Shown piece by piece: positions 26,600 to 36,155 of a DNA stretch of 64,000 nucleotides. How positions within the stretch are numbered: the stretch's first letter is position 1; every line of letters begins with the position of its first letter. The stretch comes from Rhodospirillaceae bacterium (lineage in GTDB: Bacteria > Pseudomonadota > Alphaproteobacteria > Rhodospirillales > Casp-alpha2), in NCBI GenBank assembly GCA_016845145.1, contig JAERTE010000119.1, positions 1 through 64,000 of the forward strand. Reading direction: 5' to 3'. A program made the position numbers and the translations under genes. The notes under the pieces were generated by a model that was given only the letters and a program-made list of their open reading frames with translations, searched no databases and was not told where the DNA came from.

Positions 26600-27912
26600 T
26601 GGAGTGGCATGTCACATTGTTGGCCGGTATCGGCATCTTGCTGGCGCTGTTTCTTTCCGGCGCGCCGATCTTCCTGGCGTTCTTGTTCGCCATTCTCACC
26701 GGCGTCTACTTCATCATCGGACCAGCGGGCTTCCCCATGTTCGCCAACTCGATCCTCGATACCGCATCGATTACGTCGCTGGCCTCGATACCGCTGTTCA
26801 TCCTGATGGGCGAGGTGTTGTTCCGCTCAGGGACGATGGATGTTTTATTCGACTCCATCGACAAGCTGGTCGGCCGGGTGCGTGGCCGGCAATACGTTTT
26901 GGTGGTTGTTCTATCGGCCGTGTTCGGCGCGCTTTCCGGGGTCGCCATGGCCGTCGCTGCCATGCTGGGGCGGGCCATCATGCCGGGCATGCAAGCCCGC
27001 GGGTATGACCGCGATATTGCCGCTGGCCTGATCGTCGGCGGTGCCTCTCTCGCGCCGATTATTCCCCCCAGCCTGCTGGCCATCATTGTCGGTTCTATCG
27101 CCGACGTCTCCATCGCCAAGCTGCTGATTGCGGGCGTGCTGCCGGGCCTGATGCTGGGCGGTATCTTCCTGGTTTACGTCTTTATCCGGATCGCAGCCAA
27201 CCCCGAACTGGCACCCACCAACGTCGCTTCTGAGCGCGGCGAGGTGACGGCCGGTGAGCAATTGTGGGCGCTGGTACGGGTGTTGCCCTTTGCCATCGTT
27301 GTATTCTCGGTCATGGGCTTCATCATGCTGGGCATTGCCACACCTTCGGAATCGGCGGCCACCGGCGTCGTTGGCGCCATGATTACCGCCGCCATCTACC
27401 GCAATTTCAGCCTGAAACTGGTTTGGGAGTCGGTCATGGCGTCGGTCACGGTGTCGGCCATGATCCTGACCATCATGGCCATGTCGAAGATGTTCACGCA
27501 GCTTTTGGCCTTCACCGGCGCCACCAGCGAACTGGTGCAACTGGTGGCCAATCTAGGCATGGACCCGACAATGATGCTGATCTTGATGCTGGCGGTGCCG
27601 TTCGTGATGTGCATGTTCATCGACACCATCGCCGTCATCTTGCTGACCATCCCGATCTATCAGCCGGTCGTGAGCGGCCTCGATTTCGATCCCGTATGGT
27701 TCTGGCTGCTGTTTTTGATCAACATCACGCTCGGCGCCATCACGCCGCCCTTCGGCTACACCCTGTTCGCGTTCAAGGCCGTCGTTCCCGAGATGACGAT
27801 CAGCGACGTTTATAAGGCGACTTGGCCGTTCGTGCTGCTGTTCCTAGCCGGCATTGGCGTGATCATCGTGTTCCCCCAAATTGCCACGTGGCTGCCCGGT
27901 GTCGTCGGTTAG
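26599..27912 (+). CDS. TRAP transporter large permease subunit, DctM type
   Basis: The 437-residue protein has about twelve membrane helices and typical DctM boxes: ASIPLFILMGEVLFRSG, LSGVAMAVAAMLGRAIMPGM, ASLAPIIPPSLLAIIVG, GIATPSESAATGVVGA and a C-terminal NITLGAITPPFGYTLF. It is the transport subunit of a sodium-driven TRAP system. Start overlaps the DctQ stop. The next gene downstream is the hydantoinase A-type subunit, with only 63 bases between. Confidence 0.95.
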   Translation: MEWHVTLLAGIGILLALFLSGAPIFLAFLFAILTGVYFIIGPAGFPMFANSILDTASITSLASIPLFILMGEVLFRSGTMDVLFDSIDKLVGRVRGRQYVLVVVLSAVFGALSGVAMAVAAMLGRAIMPGMQARGYDRDIAAGLIVGGASLAPIIPPSLLAIIVGSIADVSIAKLLIAGVLPGLMLGGIFLVYVFIRIAANPELAPTNVASERGEVTAGEQLWALVRVLPFAIVVFSVMGFIMLGIATPSESAATGVVGAMITAAIYRNFSLKLVWESVMASVTVSAMILTIMAMSKMFTQLLAFTGATSELVQLVANLGMDPTMMLILMLAVPFVMCMFIDTIAVILLTIPIYQPVVSGLDFDPVWFWLLFLINITLGAITPPFGYTLFAFKAVVPEMTISDVYKATWPFVLLFLAGIGVIIVFPQIATWLPGVVG

Positions 27913-27931
27913 GCCCAGGAGATTTCAAACC

Positions 27932-27979
27932 ATGACCATCATCACACATTTCATCTTGCGAGCGGAGATCATCCTATGA
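27932..27979 (+). CDS. Possible 15-codon coupling peptide before hyuA
   Basis: An ATG at 27932, ten bases after an AGGAG at 27917-27921, opens the frame MTIITHFILRAEIIL, whose TGA overlaps the hyuA-like start codon (ATGA). Ribosomes finishing this peptide would end directly on the hyuA start, which also has its own GGAG eight bases before it. The arrangement could couple hyuA translation to the upstream message. It could also be chance. Confidence 0.35.
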   Translation: MTIITHFILRAEIIL

Positions 27980-30048
27980 GTTGGACCATCGGAGTTGACG
28001 TCGGCGGCACGTTTACGGACTTTTTTGCCGCGAACGACGCCACGGGCGCCATTCATGTCCATAAGACTTCGTCGACACCGTCAAACCCGGCCGACGCGAT
28101 CTTGAACGGATTGTCCGCGTTATGTGAAAACAACGACATTCCCTATGATGCCATCAACCGGTTGTCGCACGGCACCACCGTGGCGACGAATGCGCTGATC
28201 CAACGGTCCGGCAGTCAGGTGTCGCTGATCACCACGAAGGGGTTTCGCGATCTGCTCGAGATCGGCCGGCAAATGCGCCCGCACATGTATGACCTCTATG
28301 CCGATCATCCCAAGGCATTGGTGGAGCGTCAGCATCGGTTTGAGTTGAATGAGCGTATCGGCCCGGACGGTGAAATCGTGCGCGAGCCCGACCAAGACGA
28401 AATCAATGCCGTGGTCGACGCGGTGCGCGAATCGGGCTCGAAGGCATGCGCGGTCGGGTTCATTTTCTCATTTAGAAATCCGGAACACGAGAAGCGCGTT
28501 GTCGAGGTGCTGCGCAAGCGCGCGCCAGAGATTTCCATCTCGCGCTCATCCGAAGTACAGCCCGAATTTCGTGAGTACGAGAGGCTGTCGACAACGGCGC
28601 TCAACGCCTACTTGCAGCCGGTCATGGGGAAATATCTCCATACCTTGGAAGACGGCATCGCCGAAAAGACACCCGGTGCGGTGTTCGGTATCAATCAATC
28701 GAGTGGCGGGCTAATGTCGCCGGAGCGGGCCCGCGAATTGCCCGTGCGTACGGCACTTTCGGGGCCCGCAGCCGGGGCTGTCGGCGCCGCGCACGTGGCG
28801 CGCCAAACCGACCGCGACAAGATCATTACCCTCGATATGGGTGGCACCAGTGCCGACGTGGCGCTGATCCGCAATTGCAAGGTCGACCTGACCTACGACC
28901 GCGATGTGGCTGGATTTCCGATCCGCTTGCCCTGTGTTGACGTGGAAACCGTCGGTGCCGGCGGCGGCTCCATCGCGTGGTTCGACCGCGATGGCCTGCT
29001 CAAGGCCGGCCCGATCAGTGCCGGCGCCGACCCGGGCCCAGCCTGTTATGGCCGCAGCGGTGACCGGCCGACGGTCACTGACGCGAACCTGCTTCTCGGG
29101 CGGCTGTCCGGCGGGCTGCTCGACGGCTCCATGCAATTGGACGCCGAGTTGTCTAGACAAGCCTACGGACCGTTGGCCGATCAACTGGGCTTCACGGTCG
29201 AGCGCACGGCGCACGGGGTGCTCGGGATTGTTGTTGCCAACATGGTCCGGACTATCCGCACCATTTCGGTCGAACGCGGGCACGACCCGCGCGAGTTTGT
29301 CCTGATGCCGTTCGGCGGCGCCGGGCCGCTGCACGCCCGCGACGTTGCCGTCAGCCTCGGCATTACGGAAATGCTGGTGCCATCGGCACCGGGGATCGTC
29401 TGCGCGCAGGGGCTGCTGGTTTCCGACCTCAAGGAGAACTTCGTCACCAGCCGGCGTTTCCCGCTGGATAACGCCAGCACGGGAATTCTGGCCGACGCCT
29501 TGGGCGAGTTGGTCTCAAAAGCTGAGAATTGGTTTGTCGAGGCCGAGGCACCTGATGCCGGGCGTCTTATCGAGTTGATCGTCGATGCCCGTTACATCGG
29601 CCAGAACTTTGAACTGGCGGTGCCGGTAGCCAGTGGTGCCTCGTTGACGACCGACGACCTGCCGGATCTGGCACACTTACATGGCGATTTCTGCACTGCC
29701 CACGAGACCGCCTACGGCTACGCCAGCAAGGAAGACCCGATCGAGATCGTCAATATCCGCCTGTCGGCCAGCGTGCGGTTGTTCAACCACCCCGACGCAC
29801 CGGCAGTTTTAGGCAGCCAACCCGATCCCGAACCGCACCAGCACCGCAAGGTCTACTTCGAGGACGCCGATGTCCCGGTTGATACGGCGGTCTATGCCCG
29901 TGCCGAACTGCTGCCCGGGCAATCGATCCGGGGGCCTGCGATCATTGAACAGCTAGACACCACCACGCCTCTGTATCCGGGCGACCTCGCCGAGGTGACG
30001 GCGGACGGTCATCTGCTTATCAAAATTAACGCCCACGAGGAGATGTGA
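27976..30048 (+). CDS. hyuA: Hydantoinase/oxoprolinase-family A subunit
   Basis: The 690-residue protein has the ASKHA-type ATP fold of HyuA/5-oxoprolinase N-terminal parts: VDVGGTFTDFF at the start, LSHGTTVATNALIQR, the ALSGPAAGAVGAAHVA phosphate loop, ITLDMGGTSADVALI and VGAGGGSIAWFD, with a C-terminal jelly-roll-like end. HyuA/HyuB pairs use ATP to open cyclic amides such as hydantoins or 5-oxoproline; relatives include acetone and acetophenone carboxylases. The gene overlaps the region of the hyuB start (stop at 30046-30048, hyuB ATG at 30051). The true substrate is unknown. Confidence 0.92.
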   Translation: MSWTIGVDVGGTFTDFFAANDATGAIHVHKTSSTPSNPADAILNGLSALCENNDIPYDAINRLSHGTTVATNALIQRSGSQVSLITTKGFRDLLEIGRQMRPHMYDLYADHPKALVERQHRFELNERIGPDGEIVREPDQDEINAVVDAVRESGSKACAVGFIFSFRNPEHEKRVVEVLRKRAPEISISRSSEVQPEFREYERLSTTALNAYLQPVMGKYLHTLEDGIAEKTPGAVFGINQSSGGLMSPERARELPVRTALSGPAAGAVGAAHVARQTDRDKIITLDMGGTSADVALIRNCKVDLTYDRDVAGFPIRLPCVDVETVGAGGGSIAWFDRDGLLKAGPISAGADPGPACYGRSGDRPTVTDANLLLGRLSGGLLDGSMQLDAELSRQAYGPLADQLGFTVERTAHGVLGIVVANMVRTIRTISVERGHDPREFVLMPFGGAGPLHARDVAVSLGITEMLVPSAPGIVCAQGLLVSDLKENFVTSRRFPLDNASTGILADALGELVSKAENWFVEAEAPDAGRLIELIVDARYIGQNFELAVPVASGASLTTDDLPDLAHLHGDFCTAHETAYGYASKEDPIEIVNIRLSASVRLFNHPDAPAVLGSQPDPEPHQHRKVYFEDADVPVDTAVYARAELLPGQSIRGPAIIEQLDTTTPLYPGDLAEVTADGHLLIKINAHEEM

Positions 30049-30050
30049 TC

Positions 30051-31742
30051 ATGAGCGCATCCAATACTCAGCTCGATCCGATCAGCCTTGAGATCATCGC
30101 CAACGGATTGCGGTCCATCGCCGACGAGTGTTTTGCAGCACTTATGCGCTCGGCATATTCCACCAATATCAAGGAGCGGCGCGACCACTCTATCGCCATT
30201 GTCGACCGGCAAGGCAAGCTGGTGATGCAGGCCGCCGACACGCTGCCGATCCATATCGGCTCCATGGGCGGGCTGATGCGTTGCGTGCTTGAGAAATTCG
30301 GCAATGACATCCAAGAGGGCGATATTTTCGTCGCCAACGACCCACACACGGCCGGCGGTTCGCACTTGCCGGATATCAACTATGCGATGCCGGTGTTTGT
30401 CGACGGCCAATTGGTGGCGTTCATCTGCAATATCGCGCACCACGCCGATGTGGGCGGGATGGCACCGGGCTCCATGGCGGGCGGGATGTCGGAAATTTAC
30501 CAGGAAGGACTTCGAATTCCGGTCGTTAAGCTGTTCCGGCAAGGTAAGCTGCAGTCCGATATCATGGATATCCTGTTGTTGAACGTGCGCGCGCCTGATG
30601 AGCGGCGCGGCGACCACAATGCCCAGATCGCATCGTGCCGGCTTGGTGAACGGCGCTTCCAAGAGGTTGTCGAAACCCACGGTTTGATGCGTGTGTTAGC
30701 CGCTTTTGATGAAATCGTAGAGCGCACCGAGACACGTATGCGTGGCGCGATCGCCAGTATTCCCGATGGGACCTATGAATTCGACGATGTCATGGATGGC
30801 GATGGTATCGACAGTTTCGATATTCCCATCAAGCTCAAGCTTACCGTAACCGGTGACAAAATCCATTGCGACTTCACCGGCACAGCGGCGCAAGTGGCGG
30901 GAAACATCAACACCACCATGAACGCGGTTCAGGCATCGGTGTGCTACGCCCTGATTGCGGTACTCGATTCGGAGGTGCCCAGCAACCAAGGCGTCTTGAA
31001 TGCCGTTGATATCACGTGCGAGCCGGGCTCGTTGCTGAGCTCGGTGTTCCCCGCACCGGTCGCGGCGCGCGCCCACACCTGTCAGCGTGCCATTGATGTG
31101 GTGTTGGGGGCGCTCTCCAAGGCGTTGCCGGAAAAAGTGATCGCGGCGGCAAACGGCGCCAATACCACGGCCGTATTCGCCGGCGTCGATCCGCGCACCA
31201 ACGAGCCCTACGTTTATTTGGAAACGCTGGGTGGCGGCATGGGCGCGCGTCCTACAAAGGACGGCAAGGACGGCGTGCAGGTGCACATCACCAACACATC
31301 AAATTTGCCGGTCGAATCCATCGAGCAGGAGTATCCGCTGCGTGTGGAGGAATACAGCTTGGTCGAGGACTCGGGCGGCGCCGGTCAATTCCGGGGCGGC
31401 ATGGGGCTCAGGCGGGTGGTCACGCCGGTCGGCCATGATTGTGTCTTCAACGGCGCCGGTGAGCGCTTCAGCCACCAACCTTGGGGATTATTTGGTGCCG
31501 CCGCCGGTGGCTCCGGCCAGTTCTTGATCCGCACCGCCGACGGTGAACGGCGCCTGGACAGCAAACCCAACGCGGTCCCTGTCGCCGTCAGTGACCATAT
31601 CGTCATCGAAACACCGGGCGCCGGTGGATACGGGCCGCCTGAGAAACGCTCGGCTGAGGCCATCGAAGACGACCGGCAGAGCGGCAAGTTCTCACCCTCG
31701 TTCATCGAGCGCCATTATGGGCGCTCCTCAATGGAAGGATAA
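30051..31742 (+). CDS. hyuB: Hydantoinase/oxoprolinase-family B subunit
   Basis: The 563-residue protein begins LDPISLEIIANGLRSIADE and has SAYSTNIKERRDHSIAIVD, FVANDPHTAGGSHLPDI (metal-binding region), ICNIAHHADVGG, NVRAPDERRGD and a C-terminal ETPGAGGYGPPEKR, all typical of HyuB. It is the catalytic partner of the upstream HyuA. I start at ATG 30051, which follows a GAGGAG by eight bases; an in-frame GTG at 30045 is less likely. The luciferase-like oxidoreductase gene begins four bases after its stop. Confidence 0.93.
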   Translation: MSASNTQLDPISLEIIANGLRSIADECFAALMRSAYSTNIKERRDHSIAIVDRQGKLVMQAADTLPIHIGSMGGLMRCVLEKFGNDIQEGDIFVANDPHTAGGSHLPDINYAMPVFVDGQLVAFICNIAHHADVGGMAPGSMAGGMSEIYQEGLRIPVVKLFRQGKLQSDIMDILLLNVRAPDERRGDHNAQIASCRLGERRFQEVVETHGLMRVLAAFDEIVERTETRMRGAIASIPDGTYEFDDVMDGDGIDSFDIPIKLKLTVTGDKIHCDFTGTAAQVAGNINTTMNAVQASVCYALIAVLDSEVPSNQGVLNAVDITCEPGSLLSSVFPAPVAARAHTCQRAIDVVLGALSKALPEKVIAAANGANTTAVFAGVDPRTNEPYVYLETLGGGMGARPTKDGKDGVQVHITNTSNLPVESIEQEYPLRVEEYSLVEDSGGAGQFRGGMGLRRVVTPVGHDCVFNGAGERFSHQPWGLFGAAAGGSGQFLIRTADGERRLDSKPNAVPVAVSDHIVIETPGAGGYGPPEKRSAEAIEDDRQSGKFSPSFIERHYGRSSMEG

Positions 31743-31746
31743 TCCA

Positions 31747-32766
31747 ATGCGCGTATATTCCATGGTCCGGTGCAAGCACCTGGAAGAATTTCCGGCGGCG
31801 ATCAAACGGGCCGAAGACCTTGGTTATGATGGCGTGACTTTGCTCGAATTGACCGTGCCGCCGACGCTTTCAGCGGTCGCAGGCGCGATGAGCACCACGA
31901 AAATCGATCTTTTGACCGGCGTGTTCGTGGCTTTTCCGCGCAGTCCCATGGCCACGGCCTACGACGCCTGGTCGATCCAGTCGCTATCGAAAGGCCGCTT
32001 CCAATTGGGGATCGGCACCCAGATCAAAGCCCACCTGACGCGCCGCTTCGGCATGGAATATCTGCCGCCCGTGAAGCGCATGCGCGAATACGTTGAAGCG
32101 ATGAATGCCATCTGGGATTGCTGGCAGGACGGCACCAAGCTCGATTACGAGGGTGATTTCTACAAGCACAACCTGATGATTCCGTATTACGACCCGGGCC
32201 CGCTCGAAGTCAAGCGGCCGCCGGTTTATATCGCCGCCATCAATAAACTCATGTGCCAGCTTTGCGGCAAGATCGGCGATGGGCATATGCCCGGTGATCC
32301 GATCACCAACAAGTGGCACCAGGAAGTGATGTTGCCGAATATCGAAATCGGCGCCAAGAAAGTGGGCCGTGAGCTCAAGGATATCGACCTTGGCAGCTAT
32401 GGGTTCATCGGTTGCTCCAATTCTGATGAAGGCCTGGAGCGGCTGCGGACGGGCTTGAAGGAACGCGTGGCGCTCTATGCCTCGTCACCGGATTACGAGA
32501 AGATGCTCGATATGCACGGCTGGGACGTCAGCCTGTCTGACTTCATTGAGTTGTCGCGCGAAGACCGGTGGGAGGACATGGGCAAGCTGGTTACCGACGA
32601 TATGCTGGACGCCTATGCCACGGTCGAGAGGCCTGAGAATCTGGTGAACGCACTGAAGAAGCGCTTCGACAGCCACATCGGGCGTCTGCAACTGGACGAG
32701 AGTTGGTTCGACGGCCTGTCCGATGAAGACATCTCCAAATTGGTGGCCGAACTCAAGAAACTCTAG
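31747..32766 (+). CDS. Luciferase-like (LLM class) oxidoreductase, probably F420-dependent
   Basis: The 339-residue protein has the LLM TIM-barrel pattern: IKRAEDLGYDGVTLLEL, TKIDLLTGVFVAFPRSPMATAY, SKGRFQLGIGTQIKAHLTRRFGM, the YVEAMNAIWDCW helix and RPPVYIAAINKLMCQLCGKIGDGHMPG. This matches the subgroup annotated as F420-dependent oxidoreductases, though LLM enzymes can use FMN instead. The genes for F420 formation and F420 reduction downstream in the same run argue for F420. It starts four bases after hyuB and ends nine bases before the CoA ligase. The substrate is unknown. Confidence 0.88.
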   Translation: MRVYSMVRCKHLEEFPAAIKRAEDLGYDGVTLLELTVPPTLSAVAGAMSTTKIDLLTGVFVAFPRSPMATAYDAWSIQSLSKGRFQLGIGTQIKAHLTRRFGMEYLPPVKRMREYVEAMNAIWDCWQDGTKLDYEGDFYKHNLMIPYYDPGPLEVKRPPVYIAAINKLMCQLCGKIGDGHMPGDPITNKWHQEVMLPNIEIGAKKVGRELKDIDLGSYGFIGCSNSDEGLERLRTGLKERVALYASSPDYEKMLDMHGWDVSLSDFIELSREDRWEDMGKLVTDDMLDAYATVERPENLVNALKKRFDSHIGRLQLDESWFDGLSDEDISKLVAELKKL

Positions 32767-32775
32767 GAGGCGCGG

Positions 32776-34278
32776 ATGTCGGAACAGCCAAGGCTTGTTG
32801 ACCCCGATAGTGGCCGTGATCTTGCGGCGGAGGAGTGGGCGCGGTTGTGCGGTCGCGACCATGATTCACTTGCTGTTGCGGAGCCCGAGCGGGAAATCAC
32901 GGTCGGCGGGTTGATTGCCCGCGCCCGTGCCCGTGCTGGTGAATTGATCGCGCAGGGCGTCGAGCCCGGCAGCCGGGTTATTCTGGCGCGTCCCAATGTC
33001 ATAGAGTTCGTTGTCGATTACCTGGCCATCCGGCTATGCGGTGCGATCTTGATCAATCTGCCCTGGAATGCCGGCACCGCGATCACGGAATTGGCGGAAA
33101 TCCTGGACGCCAGTTGCGTGATCATCACCGAAGATCTCGTCGGTCACGATCCGCTCTATGATCAACTTGGTGAACGGCGGTTCCGCCCCATGGAAAGCCC
33201 GCCCGAAGGACCTGACGCGCCAGTTGTCTACCGTGCCGCCGATGAGCACGCATGGTTCGCCTGTACGTCAGGCACCACCGGCACGCCGAAAGCCGCCATG
33301 CACACGGCGGCGACCTGGTATCGGCAAACCGAAGTCTTCGAGGAGCATTTCCAGCTTACGCAAGATGACCCCATTTTCGTCAGTTCGCCGGTCGGCCACG
33401 CGGTGGCGCTGCTGTTCGGCGTCAGCATGGCGCTCAAAACCAATGCACCGATGATTTTGATTCCGCGCTGGCGGATCGAGACAGCCGCGGATCTGGTATC
33501 GCGTTACAAATGCGCCTTCACGGTCGCGCCGACACCCTTCCTGATGGATGCTGTCACCCACGCTGAGGAACACGGCCCGGAGGCGTGGGAATCGCTCAAG
33601 TTCTTCCCCTCCGCCGGCGCGCCGGTGCCACGCGCTTTGATCAAGCGCGCGCTGACGGCATTGCCCAGTTGCCAGGTTTGGTCTTATTTCGGCACGTCCG
33701 AGGCGGGTGGGATTACCGGCGTGCCCATCGATTCCGATATCAAAACGCGCATTGAGACCGAAGGCAAAGCGCTGCCCGGCATGGAAACCCGGATCGTCGA
33801 TGGTGAATTGGAACTGCGTGGCATTCAGCTGATGACCGGTTATTGGAGCGGCGATCCCGATGGGCGCATGAAACCCGATGGTTGGTACGTCACAGGCGAT
33901 GCCGCCACGCAACGCGAAGACGGCTACATTCGGATGATTGGTCGGGCGCGCGACATTATCCTGCGTGGCGGCGAAAACATTTCGCATCTTGAGGTCGAGA
34001 ATGCGCTGCTCGGCCACAAGGCGGTCGAGGACGTGGCGATCATCGGCTATCCCGACGACCGGCTTGGATCACGGCTCGCGGCCGTGGTCGTACAGACGCA
34101 GGACGTCACATTGGAGGAGCTACGCGATTTCTGCTCGGAGACCGGGTTGGCGAAGGCGAAATGGCCGGAGTATTTGACCACGGTCGATAGCATACCGCTC
34201 TCCAACATCGGCAAGGTACGGCGCGGTGATTTAGAACAGTTGGTTATTGAACGCCGCCGCCACGAAGGCTCGAACTGA
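32776..34278 (+). CDS. AMP-forming acyl-CoA ligase
   Basis: The 500-residue protein belongs to the ANL superfamily: the P-loop CTSGTTGTPKAAMHT, the WSYFGTSEAGG adenylate loop, GWYVTGDAATQREDGYIRMIGRARDIILRGGENI (split across motifs A7-A8) and the closing catalytic Lys in NIGKVRRGDL. It would activate a carboxylic acid to its CoA thioester with ATP. The substrate is presumably the imported acid or its HyuAB product. It sits between the LLM oxidoreductase and the thioesterase genes with gaps of 9 and 34 bases. Confidence 0.92.
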   Translation: MSEQPRLVDPDSGRDLAAEEWARLCGRDHDSLAVAEPEREITVGGLIARARARAGELIAQGVEPGSRVILARPNVIEFVVDYLAIRLCGAILINLPWNAGTAITELAEILDASCVIITEDLVGHDPLYDQLGERRFRPMESPPEGPDAPVVYRAADEHAWFACTSGTTGTPKAAMHTAATWYRQTEVFEEHFQLTQDDPIFVSSPVGHAVALLFGVSMALKTNAPMILIPRWRIETAADLVSRYKCAFTVAPTPFLMDAVTHAEEHGPEAWESLKFFPSAGAPVPRALIKRALTALPSCQVWSYFGTSEAGGITGVPIDSDIKTRIETEGKALPGMETRIVDGELELRGIQLMTGYWSGDPDGRMKPDGWYVTGDAATQREDGYIRMIGRARDIILRGGENISHLEVENALLGHKAVEDVAIIGYPDDRLGSRLAAVVVQTQDVTLEELRDFCSETGLAKAKWPEYLTTVDSIPLSNIGKVRRGDLEQLVIERRRHEGSN

Positions 34279-34312
34279 TCATCAAGCGCGCACCGGGAAT
34301 GGAAATCAAACA

Positions 34313-34747
34313 ATGACCGAAAGACTGACGATAACCGACCTGCAAGACATGATTGGCCGCTCGCGGTTCCATCAGATGTTCAAGCCTGAGGTGTTGAACA
34401 TCGATTACGATCACTTAAGCCTCAAAATAAAATTCCATATGTGCGATGAGTTCGAGCGCCAACCAGGTACCAACCAATGGCATGGCGGGGTCATTTCCGC
34501 CGTGGTTGATACGGTTGGGTGTTATGGTCTGGCCATGCTGTCCGCCGAGCCGCTGCCGACCATTAACTTCCGCACCGATTATCTGCGCCCAGCAATCTCG
34601 ACCGATTTGATGGCCACCGCGATGGTGCGCAAAGCGGGCCGTACCATCGGCGTGGTCGATGTTGATATCGTCAATGACGCAGAACGGTTGATCGCGGTTG
34701 GCCGGGCCAGCTATGCCATTCAAGCGCCGCTGCCGATCAGCGGTTAA
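34313..34747 (+). CDS. Hotdog-fold thioesterase, PaaI type
   Basis: The 144-residue protein has the PaaI/YdiI hotdog pattern: an N-terminal helix, NQWHGGVISAVVDTVGCYGL with the HGG and the catalytic acid Asp, INFRTDYLRPA, and a strand ending VGRASYAIQ. It likely releases CoA from an acyl-CoA, either as a pathway step or as proofreading for the upstream ligase. I chose ATG 34313; the frame is open 66 bases further up but those residues do not match. It is followed by the F420-reductase-like gene 31 bases later. Confidence 0.85.
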   Translation: MTERLTITDLQDMIGRSRFHQMFKPEVLNIDYDHLSLKIKFHMCDEFERQPGTNQWHGGVISAVVDTVGCYGLAMLSAEPLPTINFRTDYLRPAISTDLMATAMVRKAGRTIGVVDVDIVNDAERLIAVGRASYAIQAPLPISG

Positions 34748-34778
34748 TTCCATTCCAACGATTGAGGGAGCCGACAAC

Positions 34779-35465
34779 GTGTCCGATTACATTAAAGGAA
34801 CGTCCACAATGTCCGTCATTGGCGCCACCGGTGCGCTCGGGTCCGGCTTGGCGGGGCGATTGGCCCGGGGCGGCCACAAGGTCATCATCGGGTCGCGCGA
34901 TGGCGCGCGCGCCGAGCAAGCCGCCGCGGAACTGGCGGCTAAATTCGGTGGCGACATCGCGGGCATGGAAAATGCCGATGCAGCGGCGGCAGGGGATATC
35001 GTGGTCCTGACGGTCCCGTTTGCCAACCACCGGCCAACGTTGGAGATCATCCAGCCCCATGCGGCGGGTAAGATCGTCGTCGATGTGACGGTGCCGCTGA
35101 TGCCGCCGAAGGTGCGCACGGTCCAGTTGCCGCCGGAGGGTTCGGCAGCCAAGACGGCGCAGCAATTCCTGGGTGAGGGCGTCCGTGTGGTCTCGGCCTT
35201 CCAAAACATCGCCGCCGATCATTTGGCTGATCCAGACCACGACATCGATTGTGATGTCTTAGTTTGCGGCAATGATCCGAAGGCGCGTGAGATCGTCGTC
35301 ACGCTGGCGGCGGACGCCGGTATGAAAGCCTGGCACGCGGGGCGCATCGACAATTCGGCGGTCGCCGAGGCGCTGACGTCGTCGCTGATTTTCATCAACG
35401 GGCATTACAAAATTCCGGGCGCCGGCATTCGGATTTCAGGCGAGCCCGGCGGTCCGGCGCACTGA
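34779..35465 (+). CDS. npdG: F420:NADPH oxidoreductase-like protein (NpdG type)
   Basis: The 228-residue protein has an N-terminal Rossmann fold (VIGATGALGSGLAGRLARGG, then IIGSRDGARAEQ, where the Arg suits NADPH), a NADAAAAGDIVVLTVPFANH segment, and RVVSAFQNIAADHL followed by DCDVLVCGND and an RIDNSAVAEALTSSLIFIN helix. This is the pattern of F420-dependent NADP reductases, which pass hydride between NADPH and F420. Start is a GTG at 34779 with GAGGGAG eight bases upstream; ATG 34809 is an alternative but would remove part of the first strand. In this run it would recharge F420 for the LLM enzyme. Confidence 0.85.
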   Translation: MSDYIKGTSTMSVIGATGALGSGLAGRLARGGHKVIIGSRDGARAEQAAAELAAKFGGDIAGMENADAAAAGDIVVLTVPFANHRPTLEIIQPHAAGKIVVDVTVPLMPPKVRTVQLPPEGSAAKTAQQFLGEGVRVVSAFQNIAADHLADPDHDIDCDVLVCGNDPKAREIVVTLAADAGMKAWHAGRIDNSAVAEALTSSLIFINGHYKIPGAGIRISGEPGGPAH

Positions 35466-35489
35466 AGAAAAAACCATCATCGATCAGCG

Positions 35490-36155
35490 ATGACCCATAT
35501 CATCATTCCCATCAAGACATTGGCGCTTGCGAAACGCCGGCTGTCGGCGGTTCTGAGCTCACCCCAACGCGCTGAATTGGTGTTGGCGATGCTTGAGGAT
35601 TTGCTCGGCGCATTGCCGCCATCGGACGATGTGCGCGTCTGGGTGGTCGCCGGCGATGACGCGGTTTTCCATCTGGCCTCCGCCTATGGTGCCCGGCCGG
35701 TGCATGAGCAAATGGCCCGTGGCACCAACTCAGCTGTTGGGTTGGCGCTGTCGCAAATCCCCGAAGACGAGCCCGTTGCGGTGATTATGGGTGATTTGCC
35801 GATGGCAACACCGGATGACATCGGTGCCGTTATCGCGCCAGTTGAGAGTGATGTGCCGACTATCCGCTTGGCGCCTTCACGCGGCCGGGATGGCACGAAC
35901 GCCGTGTGCGCCTCGGCCCGAGGGTTGTTGCACCCATCATTCGGGCCGGGCAGTCTGGCGCGCTATGTTTGTGCGGCGCGCGTGGCCGGCATCGCGCCTG
36001 TAGTCATCGAAGCGCCCAGCCTTGCTCTTGATATCGATATCGCCGGCGATCTGCGTGATTTTTACACGTCCGCCTCCAGTGGCGTGACACGCGATTTCCT
36101 CAACGCGCTGCAACGTGGCTCGATCACCCATGCGCGCGTGAAGGGGGCCGCATGA
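35490..36155 (+). CDS. cofC: 2-phospho-L-lactate (or 3-carbon phosphate) guanylyltransferase CofC
   Basis: The 221-residue protein has the CofC/FbiD nucleotidyltransferase pattern: IIPIKTLALAKRRLSAVLS at the start, WVVAGDD, GTNSAVGLAL, AVIMGDLPMATPDDI (the metal-binding Asp), RLAPSRGRDGTNAVC and LALDIDIAGDL. It joins GTP with a phosphorylated three-carbon acid to make the activated side chain for F420. Bacterial versions differ in which acid they use and sequence alone does not decide. Its stop overlaps the fbiC start by four bases, so both are translated together. Confidence 0.93.
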   Translation: MTHIIIPIKTLALAKRRLSAVLSSPQRAELVLAMLEDLLGALPPSDDVRVWVVAGDDAVFHLASAYGARPVHEQMARGTNSAVGLALSQIPEDEPVAVIMGDLPMATPDDIGAVIAPVESDVPTIRLAPSRGRDGTNAVCASARGLLHPSFGPGSLARYVCAARVAGIAPVVIEAPSLALDIDIAGDLRDFYTSASSGVTRDFLNALQRGSITHARVKGAA

